Below are positions 17,882-26,510 of a stretch of DNA of 64,000 nucleotides, piece after piece (the first letter of the stretch is position 1; each line of letters opens with the position of its first letter). Source of the stretch: JAGVSR01 sp033765145. Its GTDB lineage: Bacteria > Pseudomonadota > Alphaproteobacteria > Rhizobiales > Hyphomicrobiaceae. The stretch is taken from NCBI GenBank assembly GCA_033765145.1, contig JANRIH010000034.1:101327-165326 (forward strand). The letters run 5' to 3'. Position numbers and translations under genes: made by a program. The notes under the pieces are model-generated. The model did no database searches. It saw only the letters and a list, made by a program, of their open reading frames with translations, and was not told the DNA's origin.

Positions 17882-18370
17882 ATGAAAATCAATAAAGTGA
17901 CCTCGCACGCGCTGCGGCTGCTCGTTGCCTGTGCGCGGGCCGATGGAGCGCTGCGGAAAGTCGCCGATCTCGCGACGGACCTTGGTCTCACCCAGCAGAA
18001 CGCGCTGAAGATCGCGCATCTCCTATCGCGCGCGGGCCTCGTCGAGGCCGAGCGCGGGCGATATGGCGGCGTCCGGCTGGCCGCGGCGCCGGACGACATC
18101 CGCGTCGGCGACGTCGTGGTCGCGATGGAGCGCCTGCCGATCGGGGGTGCGGGACGCGGGCGGGGCCGTGCGGATGGCGAAGCGATGTTCGACGAGGCTT
18201 TCGAGGCCTTCGTAGCCGTCCTCAATCAAACGACGATCGCCGACATGGCGGCCGCCAAGCCTCGAAAGTCGAAAGATGGCGCGGCGCGGTCGCGCACGAA
18301 GGCCGCCGTCTCGGGTGGGTCGCGCCGCATGACGAAGTCCCAGCGCCCGATCGGTTCGGCGCGCTCGTAG
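17882..18370 (+). CDS. Rrf2-family transcriptional regulator without Fe-S cysteines
   Basis: DNA-binding regulator of 162 residues. The winged helix occupies about residues 1-85: VTSHALRLLVACARADG, RKVADLATDLGLTQQNALKIAHLLSRAGLVEAERGRYGGVRLA, with the glutamine-rich recognition helix and the GRYGGVRL wing typical of Rrf2 proteins. The usual three cysteines that bind an iron-sulfur cluster are absent, so it must sense something else or act without a cluster. The C-terminus is a long basic Lys/Arg/Ser tail. AGAGGACGGA just before the ATG gives the start. It is divergent from the peptide transporter gene. Confidence 0.88.
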   Translation: MKINKVTSHALRLLVACARADGALRKVADLATDLGLTQQNALKIAHLLSRAGLVEAERGRYGGVRLAAAPDDIRVGDVVVAMERLPIGGAGRGRGRADGEAMFDEAFEAFVAVLNQTTIADMAAAKPRKSKDGAARSRTKAAVSGGSRRMTKSQRPIGSARS

Positions 18371-18380
18371 GCCCGACGGA

Positions 18381-19406
18381 TCACGCGGGTGCGTCCTCGA
18401 TCAGATCTGCCAGATTGACGATGCATGCGCGGAGTTCGGCCAACGGCACTTCGAAATCGAAGCCCTGAGTCCGCTGCGTCAACGCATCGGCCGCCGCCTT
18501 GCTATCGCCTTCGCCCGAAGGAGTTATGCGAACGTAAGCGTCCTTGTCGTCGGAACGGAATTCCACCACGACATTGAATCCGTTGTCGGTCGTGAACGTC
18601 GCCTTGCCCTTCGATGGCAGATTGTCCGCGGCACCTGCCTTCGCGACGCCCTTGAATTCGATGAGGCTGACGGCCTCGGCAATGTCGTCGACGCCGCTCA
18701 CGTATTTCAGTTTCTTGCCGGCCGGCATGGCGACGAGTTCATGGGACTTGCCATCAGCCGCGCGCTTGATCTCGTAAGGCGCCTGCCCCACGGGCTCGAT
18801 CCTGATCGACTTGATCACTTCGGGCTTCAGGTCGACGAGTTTCGTTTCGGCCCAGTCCCGGAGCGACAGTGATGCCGCGATCTCACGGTTCGCGAGGTAC
18901 GATTGATTGTCGCCCGGGCGGCGGACGTAGGTTCCGCCCTTGCTCGCTTCGAAGGCATCAAGGGTCGTTCGGCCCGCGATGATCTCGGCCACGGGCGCGC
19001 CGCTCTTGTCGAGGAAGCGGATGAGGCGGGCGCTCGTCTCGGCAAGCTCGGGATCCGCGAGACCGAGGTCCGCATGGCGTTCCATCCGAGCGGTCTTCTT
19101 CTCGACGACATCGGCTTCGGTTGCGGCGACGAGAAGCGCTCTCACCTTTTCGGGATCGGCAGGATAGCCGCCTTCCGACGTGATGCGCCATGTGCCGTCC
19201 TGCTTCTCCAGTTTGGCCGTCGTCTTCCCCTGGCGCACTTCGATGGCCGCGACATCGGACGCGCGGCTCGACAGTTGCGGCAGGAGACGCGCGGGCTCGA
19301 AACTGAGCCGGGATGCCCAAGGCGTCGCCGCCACGTAGGTAGCGACGGCCAAAAAGAACGCTGCAGTTGCGGCCAGTGCGAGAGCGGTGAATTCGTTCGG
19401 CTTCAT
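18381..19406 (-). CDS. DUF4340-domain protein, last gene of the Gld-like ABC operon
   Basis: Product of 341 residues with an N-terminal transmembrane helix (FTALALAATAAFFLAVATYVAATPW) and a large extracytoplasmic part. Residues about 50-130 show the DUF4340 pattern: VAAIEVRQGKTTAKLEKQDGTWRITSEGGYPADPEKVRALL and ERHADLGLADPE. The start codon overlaps the stop of the upstream GldG-like gene by four bases (ATGA), so translation is probably coupled. DUF4340 proteins commonly follow GldA/GldF/GldG-type genes and are thought to be accessory subunits of that exporter. The molecular role is not known. Confidence 0.88.
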   Translation of the reverse strand: MKPNEFTALALAATAAFFLAVATYVAATPWASRLSFEPARLLPQLSSRASDVAAIEVRQGKTTAKLEKQDGTWRITSEGGYPADPEKVRALLVAATEADVVEKKTARMERHADLGLADPELAETSARLIRFLDKSGAPVAEIIAGRTTLDAFEASKGGTYVRRPGDNQSYLANREIAASLSLRDWAETKLVDLKPEVIKSIRIEPVGQAPYEIKRAADGKSHELVAMPAGKKLKYVSGVDDIAEAVSLIEFKGVAKAGAADNLPSKGKATFTTDNGFNVVVEFRSDDKDAYVRITPSGEGDSKAAADALTQRTQGFDFEVPLAELRACIVNLADLIEDAPA

Positions 19407-21379
19407 TGGTCTTTTTTCCTTCCGCGTGCACTCCAGAAGAGCCCGGCGCCGATCACGAGAAGCGGCACAAGCGCGATGTTGGCGAACTTCAGCCAGCCAT
19501 CGAGTTTGTCTATGTCGCGACGAAGCTCGCGCTTCACCTCACGCAATTCGCGGCGCGTCGCGAGCATGTCGGCGCGGAAGGCCTCGATTGCTTTCTGCTC
19601 CTTCTCAGTCATGACGACATCGCCGTCCTCGCCCGCCGTTTCGAGTTTTCTCAACTCGTCCTCGGCGGACTTCAGCCGCGCTTCGAGTTGCTGTTCCTTC
19701 TCGCGGAAGCGGCGCTCGGCAGAACGCCTCAATTCGTCGACCCACGTAAAGGGACGCTCATTGACGCCACGTCCACGAAGCGCGATCAGCGCGTCGGAGC
19801 CCGAGAGATTTTCGAGAGCGCCGACGACGAACGCGGCGTTGTGCGCGGCGGGCACGACCATCTCCTGACCCATCATCTCGCGGCGATCGACCCAGAACTG
19901 ATCGGCGAGAATGTCCGTGTCAGCGACGACGATGGCGTTCAGACGGCCGGATGCGACGTGTTCCTTCGCGGGGTTCGCGCTCTTGCCGGCGTCCGGCTTG
20001 GCGGCCTCGCCCGGTTTGCCGTTCGGAAAGGCGGACGGCGCGTCGCCTCCGAGACGCGCGGCGAGGACGAGCTTTTTCCGGCCCGGAATGTACTCGCGCA
20101 GCAGGGAGACCGGATCGGCGCCAAAGCCCATCTTCGAGGCGGGCACGATTGCCGCGTCCGCGCTCGTTTCGAGGATCGGCTGCATGTCGATCTTCGCGCC
20201 GTCGGCTTTGACGAGATGACCGGCGGACGCGAGGTTCAAGACGTCGATGCCAGCGGCGAGAACATCCTTCGAATTGATCGCTTCCTTGCCGAGCGCGAGC
20301 CAGGCGACGAACTCGGTGACCATATTGCCGTCGCGCCCGCCAAACTGCACGCGGCGTGCATTCCGGATGTCGGCCGCAACTTCGGTGCCGTCGAACTTCA
20401 CGCCCCAGCCTTCGAGAACCTTCGACAGATGCCGGCGGCCCTCGCCCTGGTTCTGGAGCATCGCCAATTGGGCACTCTCGGGCAGAGGATCGATGAAGAC
20501 GACGACCTTGCCACCCTTCAACGCATACTGGTCGATGGCGTAGGCGCCCGCTTCCGTGAGGCCCTTCGGCTGGGCGATCATCAGGACGTCAATGTCGGCG
20601 GGAATCGTGGTTGCGGTTTCGGGGATCGTGCGGACGTCGAAGAACTCGCGTATCTGATCCATGATGAGCCACGACTTTTCGGGCCGCTTGCCCATGGGAG
20701 TGTCGATCTCACCGCCGTCTAGGGGCAGGCCGGTCATGATGCCGACGACCCGCTTTTTGGGGTTGGCGAGCGTGGCGATGAGTTTCGTCACGTCGTACTC
20801 GAGGAAGGCCTCGCGGTCTGCGGCAAAGAACGGGATCGTCTCGCGGCCATCCACCGAGTTGTTGGCGACGAGACCGAAATACCCGATCTCGCCTTCCGTG
20901 TTGAGCCGGACGCCGCGCAGTCCGGACGCGACCGCGCGGTCCTCAGCATCGGAAAACGGCTCGGGATCGAGGACGGCGAGTTCGAATTTGCCGCCCGAGA
21001 TATCGCGGTACTGCTCGAGGAGCGCGCGCACGCGATCGAAATAGCGCGACATCTCGGGCGCGCTTTCCGCCAGGCGGCGCGAAAAATAGAGCCGCGCGGT
21101 GATCGGCTCGTCGATCGCGCGGAGGACCAGCCGCGTCCCGTCCGAGATCGTGAACAGGCGATCCTCCGTGAGGTCCGCTTTCCAATTCTTGAGGCCGATG
21201 CCGGCAATAAGATTGACCGAGAGTAGGATCACTGCGCCGAGGGCGAGGCCGGTCCAGGCCATGGTCTTGCGGTCCAGAGACGAGACCCAGTCGGTGAAGC
21301 GCTCGTAAGGCGCGACGTAGCGATCGGACGAGGCGTTCGCGGGACTTTTTGCATCTTCAGTCGTGGATTCGTCAGTCAT
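19403..21379 (-). CDS. GldG-like auxiliary protein of an ABC exporter
   Basis: Product of 658 residues. One transmembrane helix near residues 40-62 (TGLALGAVILLSVNLIAGIGL) precedes a large periplasmic domain with the family start NWKADLTEDRLFTISDGTRLVLRAIDEPITARLYFS. Then come GEIGYFGLVANNSVDGRETIPFF, EYDVTKLIATLANPKKRVVGIMTGL, and the ABC_transp_aux segments DVLMIAQPKGLTEAGAYAIDQYALKGGKVVVFIDP. Near the end is a charged coiled coil (about 555-625) and a second transmembrane helix just before the basic C-terminus. It sits between the permease gene (nine-base gap) and the DUF4340 gene (four-base overlap). In Bacteroidetes GldG belongs to gliding/secretion complexes; in proteobacteria the cargo is unknown. 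Confidence 0.88.
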   Translation of the reverse strand: MTDESTTEDAKSPANASSDRYVAPYERFTDWVSSLDRKTMAWTGLALGAVILLSVNLIAGIGLKNWKADLTEDRLFTISDGTRLVLRAIDEPITARLYFSRRLAESAPEMSRYFDRVRALLEQYRDISGGKFELAVLDPEPFSDAEDRAVASGLRGVRLNTEGEIGYFGLVANNSVDGRETIPFFAADREAFLEYDVTKLIATLANPKKRVVGIMTGLPLDGGEIDTPMGKRPEKSWLIMDQIREFFDVRTIPETATTIPADIDVLMIAQPKGLTEAGAYAIDQYALKGGKVVVFIDPLPESAQLAMLQNQGEGRRHLSKVLEGWGVKFDGTEVAADIRNARRVQFGGRDGNMVTEFVAWLALGKEAINSKDVLAAGIDVLNLASAGHLVKADGAKIDMQPILETSADAAIVPASKMGFGADPVSLLREYIPGRKKLVLAARLGGDAPSAFPNGKPGEAAKPDAGKSANPAKEHVASGRLNAIVVADTDILADQFWVDRREMMGQEMVVPAAHNAAFVVGALENLSGSDALIALRGRGVNERPFTWVDELRRSAERRFREKEQQLEARLKSAEDELRKLETAGEDGDVVMTEKEQKAIEAFRADMLATRRELREVKRELRRDIDKLDGWLKFANIALVPLLVIGAGLFWSARGRKKDQ

Positions 21380-21388
21380 GTCCGCCCC

Positions 21389-22135
21389 TCACTGCGCTTT
21401 CTTCTGGTCGACGGCGATGACGGTCGCGAACAGCCAGAACGCGATCATCGAGAGGAAGAACACCAGTGTCGGCAGTTCGAGCACACCGCGCGTGATGCGC
21501 TCGAAATGCGCGAGCACGCTCATCGAACCGATCGACTCGGTCACGAAGTCGGGCATCCAGGCGCGCAGCGTGTTCTGCACGAGTTCGAAACCGCTCATCG
21601 TGAATAGGAACGAGACCGTGGCCGCTACGATGAACGCGATGACCTGGTTCTTGGTCATGGCCGAGACGAACGAACCGATGGCGAGGAAGGCGCCCGCCAT
21701 CAGGAAGCTGCCGACGTAGCTCGTCAGAATGATGCCGTTGTCGGGATCACCCAACATGTTGACTGTGATCCACATAGGGAACGTCAGCGCGAGTGCGAGG
21801 CCAACGAACGCCCATGCCGCCACGAACTTGCCGAGGATAGCTTCCAGAGGCGAGATCGGCAGCGTCATGAGAAGCTCGATCGTGCCGGTCTTCCGTTCCT
21901 CGGCCCAGAGCCTCATGGCGACCGCGGGCACGAGCAGGAGATAGAGCCAGGGGTGATAGGCGAAGAAGGGAAAGAGGTCCGCCTGTCCGCGATCGAAGAA
22001 CCCGCCGATATAGAACGCGAAGGCGCCGGTCAGCGCGACGAAGATGGTCAGAAATACGAAGGCCAGGGGTGTCGCGAAATAGGCGCGGAACTCGCGCTTC
22101 GCGACGATCCAGGCGGTCTCCAAGGTCTCACGCAT
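21389..22135 (-). CDS. ABC-2 type permease (GldF-like)
   Basis: Integral membrane subunit of 248 residues with six hydrophobic segments. Family stretches are AKREFRAYFATPLAFVFLTIFVALTGAFAFYIGGFFDR, the MRLWAEERKTGTIELLMTLPISPLEAILGKF loop (the conserved EERKxGTIELLLTxP motif of GldF/NosY-like permeases) and FLMAGAFLAIGSFVSAMTKNQVIAF. The ATG at 22135 overlaps the end of the ATPase gene by eight bases, which shows operon structure. The longer frame up to 22498 is antisense to nothing real and is only a frame extension inside the ATPase gene. Confidence 0.92.
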   Translation of the reverse strand: MRETLETAWIVAKREFRAYFATPLAFVFLTIFVALTGAFAFYIGGFFDRGQADLFPFFAYHPWLYLLLVPAVAMRLWAEERKTGTIELLMTLPISPLEAILGKFVAAWAFVGLALALTFPMWITVNMLGDPDNGIILTSYVGSFLMAGAFLAIGSFVSAMTKNQVIAFIVAATVSFLFTMSGFELVQNTLRAWMPDFVTESIGSMSVLAHFERITRGVLELPTLVFFLSMIAFWLFATVIAVDQKKAQ

Positions 22136-23132
22136 GACGGCCTCCGGATTTCGCGCTGACTGCAGCGTCCACGCTGGCGCGCGGCGGTCCATCGGCGCTT
22201 GTGATCTCCCGGAACACCTCGACGAGGCGGCCCTTCTCGACGTAGAGTTCGTCCACGGGGATATTCTCCGCGCGCAGCGTGGCCGCGATCCCGGTTGCAT
22301 CGATGCCGCCTCGGCCCGGAAGCGCGCGCAACTGGGCATGTCCATCCGCCTTGCCGATCCGCTCGACGCCCGCGACATTGGCCGAAGCCTTGAGAATGCG
22401 GATTGCGCGGTCGGCGCTATCGGCTGGCACACGCAGCGCCACCGCGCCGTGATAGGGCATGCGGCGCATGAGGTCCTCGGCCGTTCCGTCCGCGACAATC
22501 CGGCCGCGATTGATGACGACGGCGCGCGTGCAGACGGCTTCGACTTCTTCGAGGATGTGCGTCGAGATGATGATCGCCTTCTCGGAGGCCATGTCGGATA
22601 TGAGTTTGCGGACCTGATGCTTTTGATTCGGATCGAGGCCGTCGGTTGGCTCGTCCATCACGAGCACGGGGGGATCGTGGAGGATCGCCTGCGCGAGGCC
22701 GACGCGGCGCTTGTAGCCCTTCGAAAGGGTTTCGATGGGCTGGTCGACCACAGGTTCGAGACCCGTCATCCCGACAGCGCGCGCGACGCGCTTGGCGATC
22801 TCGCTTCCGCGATATCCGCGCACCTCCCCGATGAATGCGAGAAAGCCCGCGGCCGTCATCTCGCCGTAGGCCGGCGCGCCCTCGGGCACGTAGCCGAATT
22901 GCCGCTTCGCCGCCTTCGGGTCGCGATGAACGTCGTGGCCGGCGATGCGCGCACGACCCTCATCCGGCTCAAGAAAGCCCGTGATCATCTTCATCGTGGT
23001 CGACTTGCCGGCGCCATTTGGGCCGAGGAAGCCAAGGACCTCGCCCTTCTTGACGGACAGACTGATGCCGTCCACGGCGCGGATGTCGCCAAACGTCTTC
23101 AGAAGCGCCTCGGCCTCGATCAGCGCTGACAT
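22128..23132 (-). CDS. ABC transporter ATP-binding protein (GldA-like)
   Basis: Cytoplasmic ATPase of 334 residues. Walker A is GPNGAGKST at 37-45, the signature is TLSKGYKRRVGLAQAILHDP (an LSKGY variant, usual in this subfamily), Walker B is VLVMDEPTDGLDPNQ, and the switch histidine lies in IIISTHILEEVEA. The extra C-terminal 110 residues match the longer GldA-type proteins rather than lipid or drug ATPases. It is the first gene of the operon that continues with the permease, the GldG-like and the DUF4340 genes. It starts about 105 bases after groEL on the same strand, with a large stem-loop in between. Confidence 0.92.
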   Translation of the reverse strand: MSALIEAEALLKTFGDIRAVDGISLSVKKGEVLGFLGPNGAGKSTTMKMITGFLEPDEGRARIAGHDVHRDPKAAKRQFGYVPEGAPAYGEMTAAGFLAFIGEVRGYRGSEIAKRVARAVGMTGLEPVVDQPIETLSKGYKRRVGLAQAILHDPPVLVMDEPTDGLDPNQKHQVRKLISDMASEKAIIISTHILEEVEAVCTRAVVINRGRIVADGTAEDLMRRMPYHGAVALRVPADSADRAIRILKASANVAGVERIGKADGHAQLRALPGRGGIDATGIAATLRAENIPVDELYVEKGRLVEVFREITSADGPPRASVDAAVSAKSGGRHA

Positions 23133-23188
23133 ATTCGTTTCCAGCTCCCCATTGTATTTTCACTGCACCTTATCGTTGGTGCTTGATC

Positions 23189-23230
23189 GCGAAATGGGGC
23201 CTTCCGGATCACCGGATGGCCCCACTTCGC
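23189..23230 (-). terminator. Large stem-loop between groEL and the ABC operon
   Basis: A 19-base arm at 23189-23207 pairs with 23212-23230 around ATCA, with only two mismatches. On the minus strand it comes directly after the groEL stop, but no T-tract follows; the T-tract (CTTTT) is on the plus-strand side. It may terminate weakly, attenuate read-through into the ABC operon, or protect the groESL transcript end. Confidence 0.5.
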
Positions 23231-23236
23231 CTTTTG

Positions 23237-24865
23237 TCAGAAGTCCATTCCGCCGCCGGGCAATGCCGGGGCTGCCGCAGCCTTCTTCGGCAACTCGGCA
23301 ATCATGGCTTCCGTGGTGATGAGGAGCCCAGCCACGGACGCCGCATCCTGTAGTGCACAGCGGACAACCTTCGCCGGGTCAATGATACCGGCCTCGATCA
23401 TATTGCAATACTTGCCGGTCTGAGCGTCATAGCCCCACGCGTACGCTGCGTTCTCAGCAATCTTGCCAACGATTACCGAGCCGTCCTCGCCCGCATTCGC
23501 CGCAATTTGACGGGCCGGAGCCTGGAGCGCTTTGCGGACGATGTTGATGCCGACCTGTTGGTCGTCGTTCTCGGCCGTCACTCCATCGAGAGCCACCGCG
23601 GCCCTCAGAAGCGCGATGCCGCCTCCAGGAACAATGCCCTCCTCGACGGCCGCGCGCGTGGCGTGAAGCGCGTCGTCGACGCGATCCTTGCGCTCCTTGA
23701 CCTCGATTTCCGTCGCACCGCCGACCTTGATCACAGCTACGCCGCCTGCCAGCTTCGCAAGACGCTCCTGCAGCTTTTCTCGATCGTAATCGGACGTCGT
23801 CTCCTCGATCTGCGACTTGATCTGCTTGACGCGCGCGTCGATGTCCTCCCGCTTGCCACTCCCATCGACAATGGTCGTGTTGTCCTTGTCGATTGTGACG
23901 CGCTTGGCGCGGCCAAGCATATCGAGCGTGACGTTCTCGAGCTTGATTCCGAGATCCTCCGAAACAACCTGACCGCCAGTCAGAGTGGCGATGTCCTCGA
24001 GCATCGCTTTGCGGCGATCGCCAAAGCCCGGCGCCTTGACGGCTGCGACTTTGAGGCCGCCGCGCAACTTGTTGACGACAAGTGTCGCAAGCGCCTCGTT
24101 CTCGACCTCTTCGGCGATGATCAACAGCGGCCGGCCCGACTGGACGACAGCTTCGAGAACGGGAAGCATCGCCTGAAGGCCGGTCAGCTTTTTCTCGTGA
24201 ATGAGGATCAGCGGCTCGTCCAGTTCTGCCGTCATCTTATCGGCATTTGTGACGAAGTATGGAGAGATGTATCCGCGATCGAACTGCATGCCCTCGACAA
24301 CATCCAGCTCGGTTTCGAGGCTTTTGGCCTCTTCGACAGTGATTACGCCCTCCTTGCCGACGCGATCCATCGCCGTCGCGATCATGCGGCCGATTTCCTG
24401 GTCGCCATTCGACGAGATCGTGCCGACCTGGGCAACTTCGCTCGAACTGGTCACTTTCCGCGCATTCGTCTTGATGTTTTGCACAACAGCGGTCACGGCA
24501 AGATCGACACCGCGCTTCAAATCCATCGGATTAGCACCCGCTGCGACCGACCGCGCGCCTTCGCGCACGATGGCTTGGGCGAGCACCGTCGCAGTCGTCG
24601 TGCCGTCACCAGCTAAGTCGGCCGTCCGAGATGCTACCTCGCGCAGCATCTGCGCGCCCATGTTCTCGAACTTGTCCTCGAGTTCGATCTCCTTGGCGAC
24701 AGAGACGCCGTCCTTCGTGGTGCGAGGCGCGCCGAACGACCTCTCGATCACGACATTCCGGCCCTTGGGCCCCAGCGTAACCTTTACGGCATTTGCGAGA
24801 ACGTCGACGCCGCGCAACATCTTTTCGCGCGCATCATGAGAAAATTTCACTTCCTTTGCGGACAT
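23237..24865 (-). CDS. groEL: 60-kDa chaperonin GroEL
   Basis: Chaperonin large subunit of 542 residues, full length. The N-terminus is AKEVKFSHDAREKMLRGVDVLANAVKVTLGPKGRNVVIE, followed by the ATP-site motif AGDGTTTATVLAQ and the C-terminal signature AAVEEGIVPGGGIALLRA. The C-terminal tail is short (ALPGGGMDF) and lacks the repeated GGM motif of the major E. coli GroEL, as seen in some secondary alphaproteobacterial copies. AGGAG eight bases before the ATG at 24865 sets the start. It follows groES after 130 bases and is presumably transcribed with it from the CIRCE-controlled promoter. Confidence 0.97.
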   Translation of the reverse strand: MSAKEVKFSHDAREKMLRGVDVLANAVKVTLGPKGRNVVIERSFGAPRTTKDGVSVAKEIELEDKFENMGAQMLREVASRTADLAGDGTTTATVLAQAIVREGARSVAAGANPMDLKRGVDLAVTAVVQNIKTNARKVTSSSEVAQVGTISSNGDQEIGRMIATAMDRVGKEGVITVEEAKSLETELDVVEGMQFDRGYISPYFVTNADKMTAELDEPLILIHEKKLTGLQAMLPVLEAVVQSGRPLLIIAEEVENEALATLVVNKLRGGLKVAAVKAPGFGDRRKAMLEDIATLTGGQVVSEDLGIKLENVTLDMLGRAKRVTIDKDNTTIVDGSGKREDIDARVKQIKSQIEETTSDYDREKLQERLAKLAGGVAVIKVGGATEIEVKERKDRVDDALHATRAAVEEGIVPGGGIALLRAAVALDGVTAENDDQQVGINIVRKALQAPARQIAANAGEDGSVIVGKIAENAAYAWGYDAQTGKYCNMIEAGIIDPAKVVRCALQDAASVAGLLITTEAMIAELPKKAAAAPALPGGGMDF

Positions 24866-24995
24866 GAGCGATTCTCCTGAGACTTGATGTTCTAATCCGC
24901 ACTCGAAGAGTCCGTCGCGACGGCGCAGTTTGCGCGTCACGGCCAGTCATCGGCCAGACCTCAGACGTGCGGCGATTGCACGTACGGGGCGATTT

Positions 24996-25313
24996 TCAGG
25001 CCGCGGCCTTCAGGCTCCGCGCGGCGCCATCGAGTATTCCCATCACGTCGCTCTCCTTCATGATAAGAAGGTCTTCCCCGTCGATCTTGACCTCAGTGCC
25101 TGACCACTTGCCGAACAGCACGACATCACCGGGCTTCACGTCGAGGGCGACGATCTCGCCCTTCTCGTTGCGCGCGCCGGGACCAACCGCGATCACCTCG
25201 CCCTGCTGGGGCTTCTCCTTGGCCGTGTCGGGAATGATTATCCCGCCTGCGGACTTCTCTTCTGCATCGATGCGCCGCACCACAATGCGGTCATGCAGGG
25301 GGCGAAACTTCAT
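24996..25313 (-). CDS. groES: 10-kDa co-chaperonin GroES
   Basis: Co-chaperonin of 105 residues that caps the GroEL ring. It begins MKFRPLHDRIVVRRIDAEEKSAGGIIIPDTAKEKPQQGEV, with the mobile-loop region GGIIIPDTA and the later GDVVLFGKWSGTEVKIDGEDLLIMKESDVMGIL. The ATG at 25313 lies about nine bases after AGGAG and is preferred over the ATG three codons upstream, which overlaps that site. A ten-residue Ala-rich extension (DGAARSLKAAA) at the C-terminus is unusual compared with the common end of the family. It is the first gene of the groESL operon. Confidence 0.96.
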   Translation of the reverse strand: MKFRPLHDRIVVRRIDAEEKSAGGIIIPDTAKEKPQQGEVIAVGPGARNEKGEIVALDVKPGDVVLFGKWSGTEVKIDGEDLLIMKESDVMGILDGAARSLKAAA

Positions 25314-25404
25314 GGGTCTCATCTCCTATGTGCCCTAACCAGATTGCGCTTTACGCCGCGGGCTCATTCAGACGCCTCGGGGCACCATGGAATTGTTCAA
25401 CGTG

Positions 25405-25431
25405 CTGGCACTTTCAAGGGGTGAATGCCAA
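25405..25431 (-). promoter_or_regulatory. CIRCE-like inverted repeat upstream of groES (HrcA site)
   Basis: On the minus strand this reads TTGGCATTC, nine bases, AAGTGCCAG. The CIRCE consensus is TTAGCACTC-N9-GAGTGCTAA; I count 7 of 9 and 6 of 9 matches with exact spacing. It lies about 90 bases before the groES start. CTTGAAA inside the spacer and right arm, followed by TTCCAT about 18 bases on, could be a heat-shock sigma-32 promoter overlapping the operator. Confidence 0.7.
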
Positions 25432-25593
25432 AATTTTTTGTAATCTACTTTTTTCATGTGTTTCAACACTTTAAGCTTGCTCCACCAGGCTTTTTGGCAA
25501 GCATGATTGTCAACACGACGTCGCATGTTGCGGCGCGTGCTCGCGCGCGTTAGGCCTCCGTGCCCCAGTCCCCGAACCCGCGCGCCCCCTTTC

Positions 25594-26472
25594 ATGATCG
25601 ACAGCCATTCGCCGCCCGTCATCCGCCAAGCCCGCGATCTCCTCGCCGGATACGACGTCATTTTTTCCGACGTCTGGGGTGTCGTGCACGACGGACTTCA
25701 GGCCAACGCTGGCGCCATGCGCGCCTTGACGGCGTTCCGGCGTCGGGGCGGGACGGTCATCCTCGTTTCCAACGCGCCCGTCCCTCCGCGGCGCGTCGCG
25801 GAAATGCTCGACGACAGGGGTGTCGATCGCGCGTCGTGGGATGCGATCGTCTCGTCGGGCGGGCTCGCGCTCGAACACGTCGTCGCGTCCGGCTACGAGG
25901 CCGTCTACTGCATCGGCCCGCGCGATAGGGACCGCGCGTTCTTCGCCGCACTCGCCGCGCGGCCGGTCGCGCTCGAGGCTGCGGAGGCCGTCGTCTGTAC
26001 AGGGCTCGAACACGACGAGATCGAGACCGTCGAGGATTACCGTCCCGTACTCGATGCGGCACGCGCGAGGGCGCTGCCTTTCGTCTGCGCCAACCCCGAC
26101 CTCGTCGTCGATGTCGGCGGGCGGCACTACCTGTGCGCCGGCGCGCTCGCTGAGGCCTACGAGCTGTCGGGCGGGCACGTCACGTGGGCCGGCAAGCCCC
26201 ATCCCGTCGCATTCGAAGCCGCGCTCAGGGAGGCTCAGGCGTTGCGACAGTCCGCCATTGCGCCGGGGCGCATTCTCGCCATCGGCGACGCAATTCGAAC
26301 GGATCTCAAGGCCGCCGCGGGCATGGGCGTCGACGCGCTGTTCATCGCATCGGGCATCCATCGCAACGACGCGATGACGGGACGGGAGATCGCGCCCGAA
26401 AAGCTGGCGCGTCTCTTCGCACACCCCGGCGCGCCGCCAGCGACCGCCGCCATGGCTTGGTTCGATTGGTGA
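25594..26472 (+). CDS. HAD-superfamily hydrolase, TIGR01459 type
   Basis: Phosphatase-like protein of 292 residues with the class IIA HAD plan of NagD/4-nitrophenylphosphatase proteins. Motif I is IFSDVWGVVHDG; the second aspartate position reads WGVVHD as in the alphaproteobacterial TIGR01459 group. Motif II is VILVSNAPVPP, and the C-terminal AGKPHPVAFEAAL and ILAIGDAIRTDLKAAAGMGVDALFIASG are motifs III and IV. No clear ribosome site precedes the ATG at 25594, so an upstream non-ATG start is possible. The stop codon lies in a 15-base direct duplication. Substrate unknown. Confidence 0.88.
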   Translation: MIDSHSPPVIRQARDLLAGYDVIFSDVWGVVHDGLQANAGAMRALTAFRRRGGTVILVSNAPVPPRRVAEMLDDRGVDRASWDAIVSSGGLALEHVVASGYEAVYCIGPRDRDRAFFAALAARPVALEAAEAVVCTGLEHDEIETVEDYRPVLDAARARALPFVCANPDLVVDVGGRHYLCAGALAEAYELSGGHVTWAGKPHPVAFEAALREAQALRQSAIAPGRILAIGDAIRTDLKAAAGMGVDALFIASGIHRNDAMTGREIAPEKLARLFAHPGAPPATAAMAWFDW

Positions 26473-26510
26473 GGGCTCGATTGGTGAGTCCCAGAAGGGT
26501 AAAGACTGCC

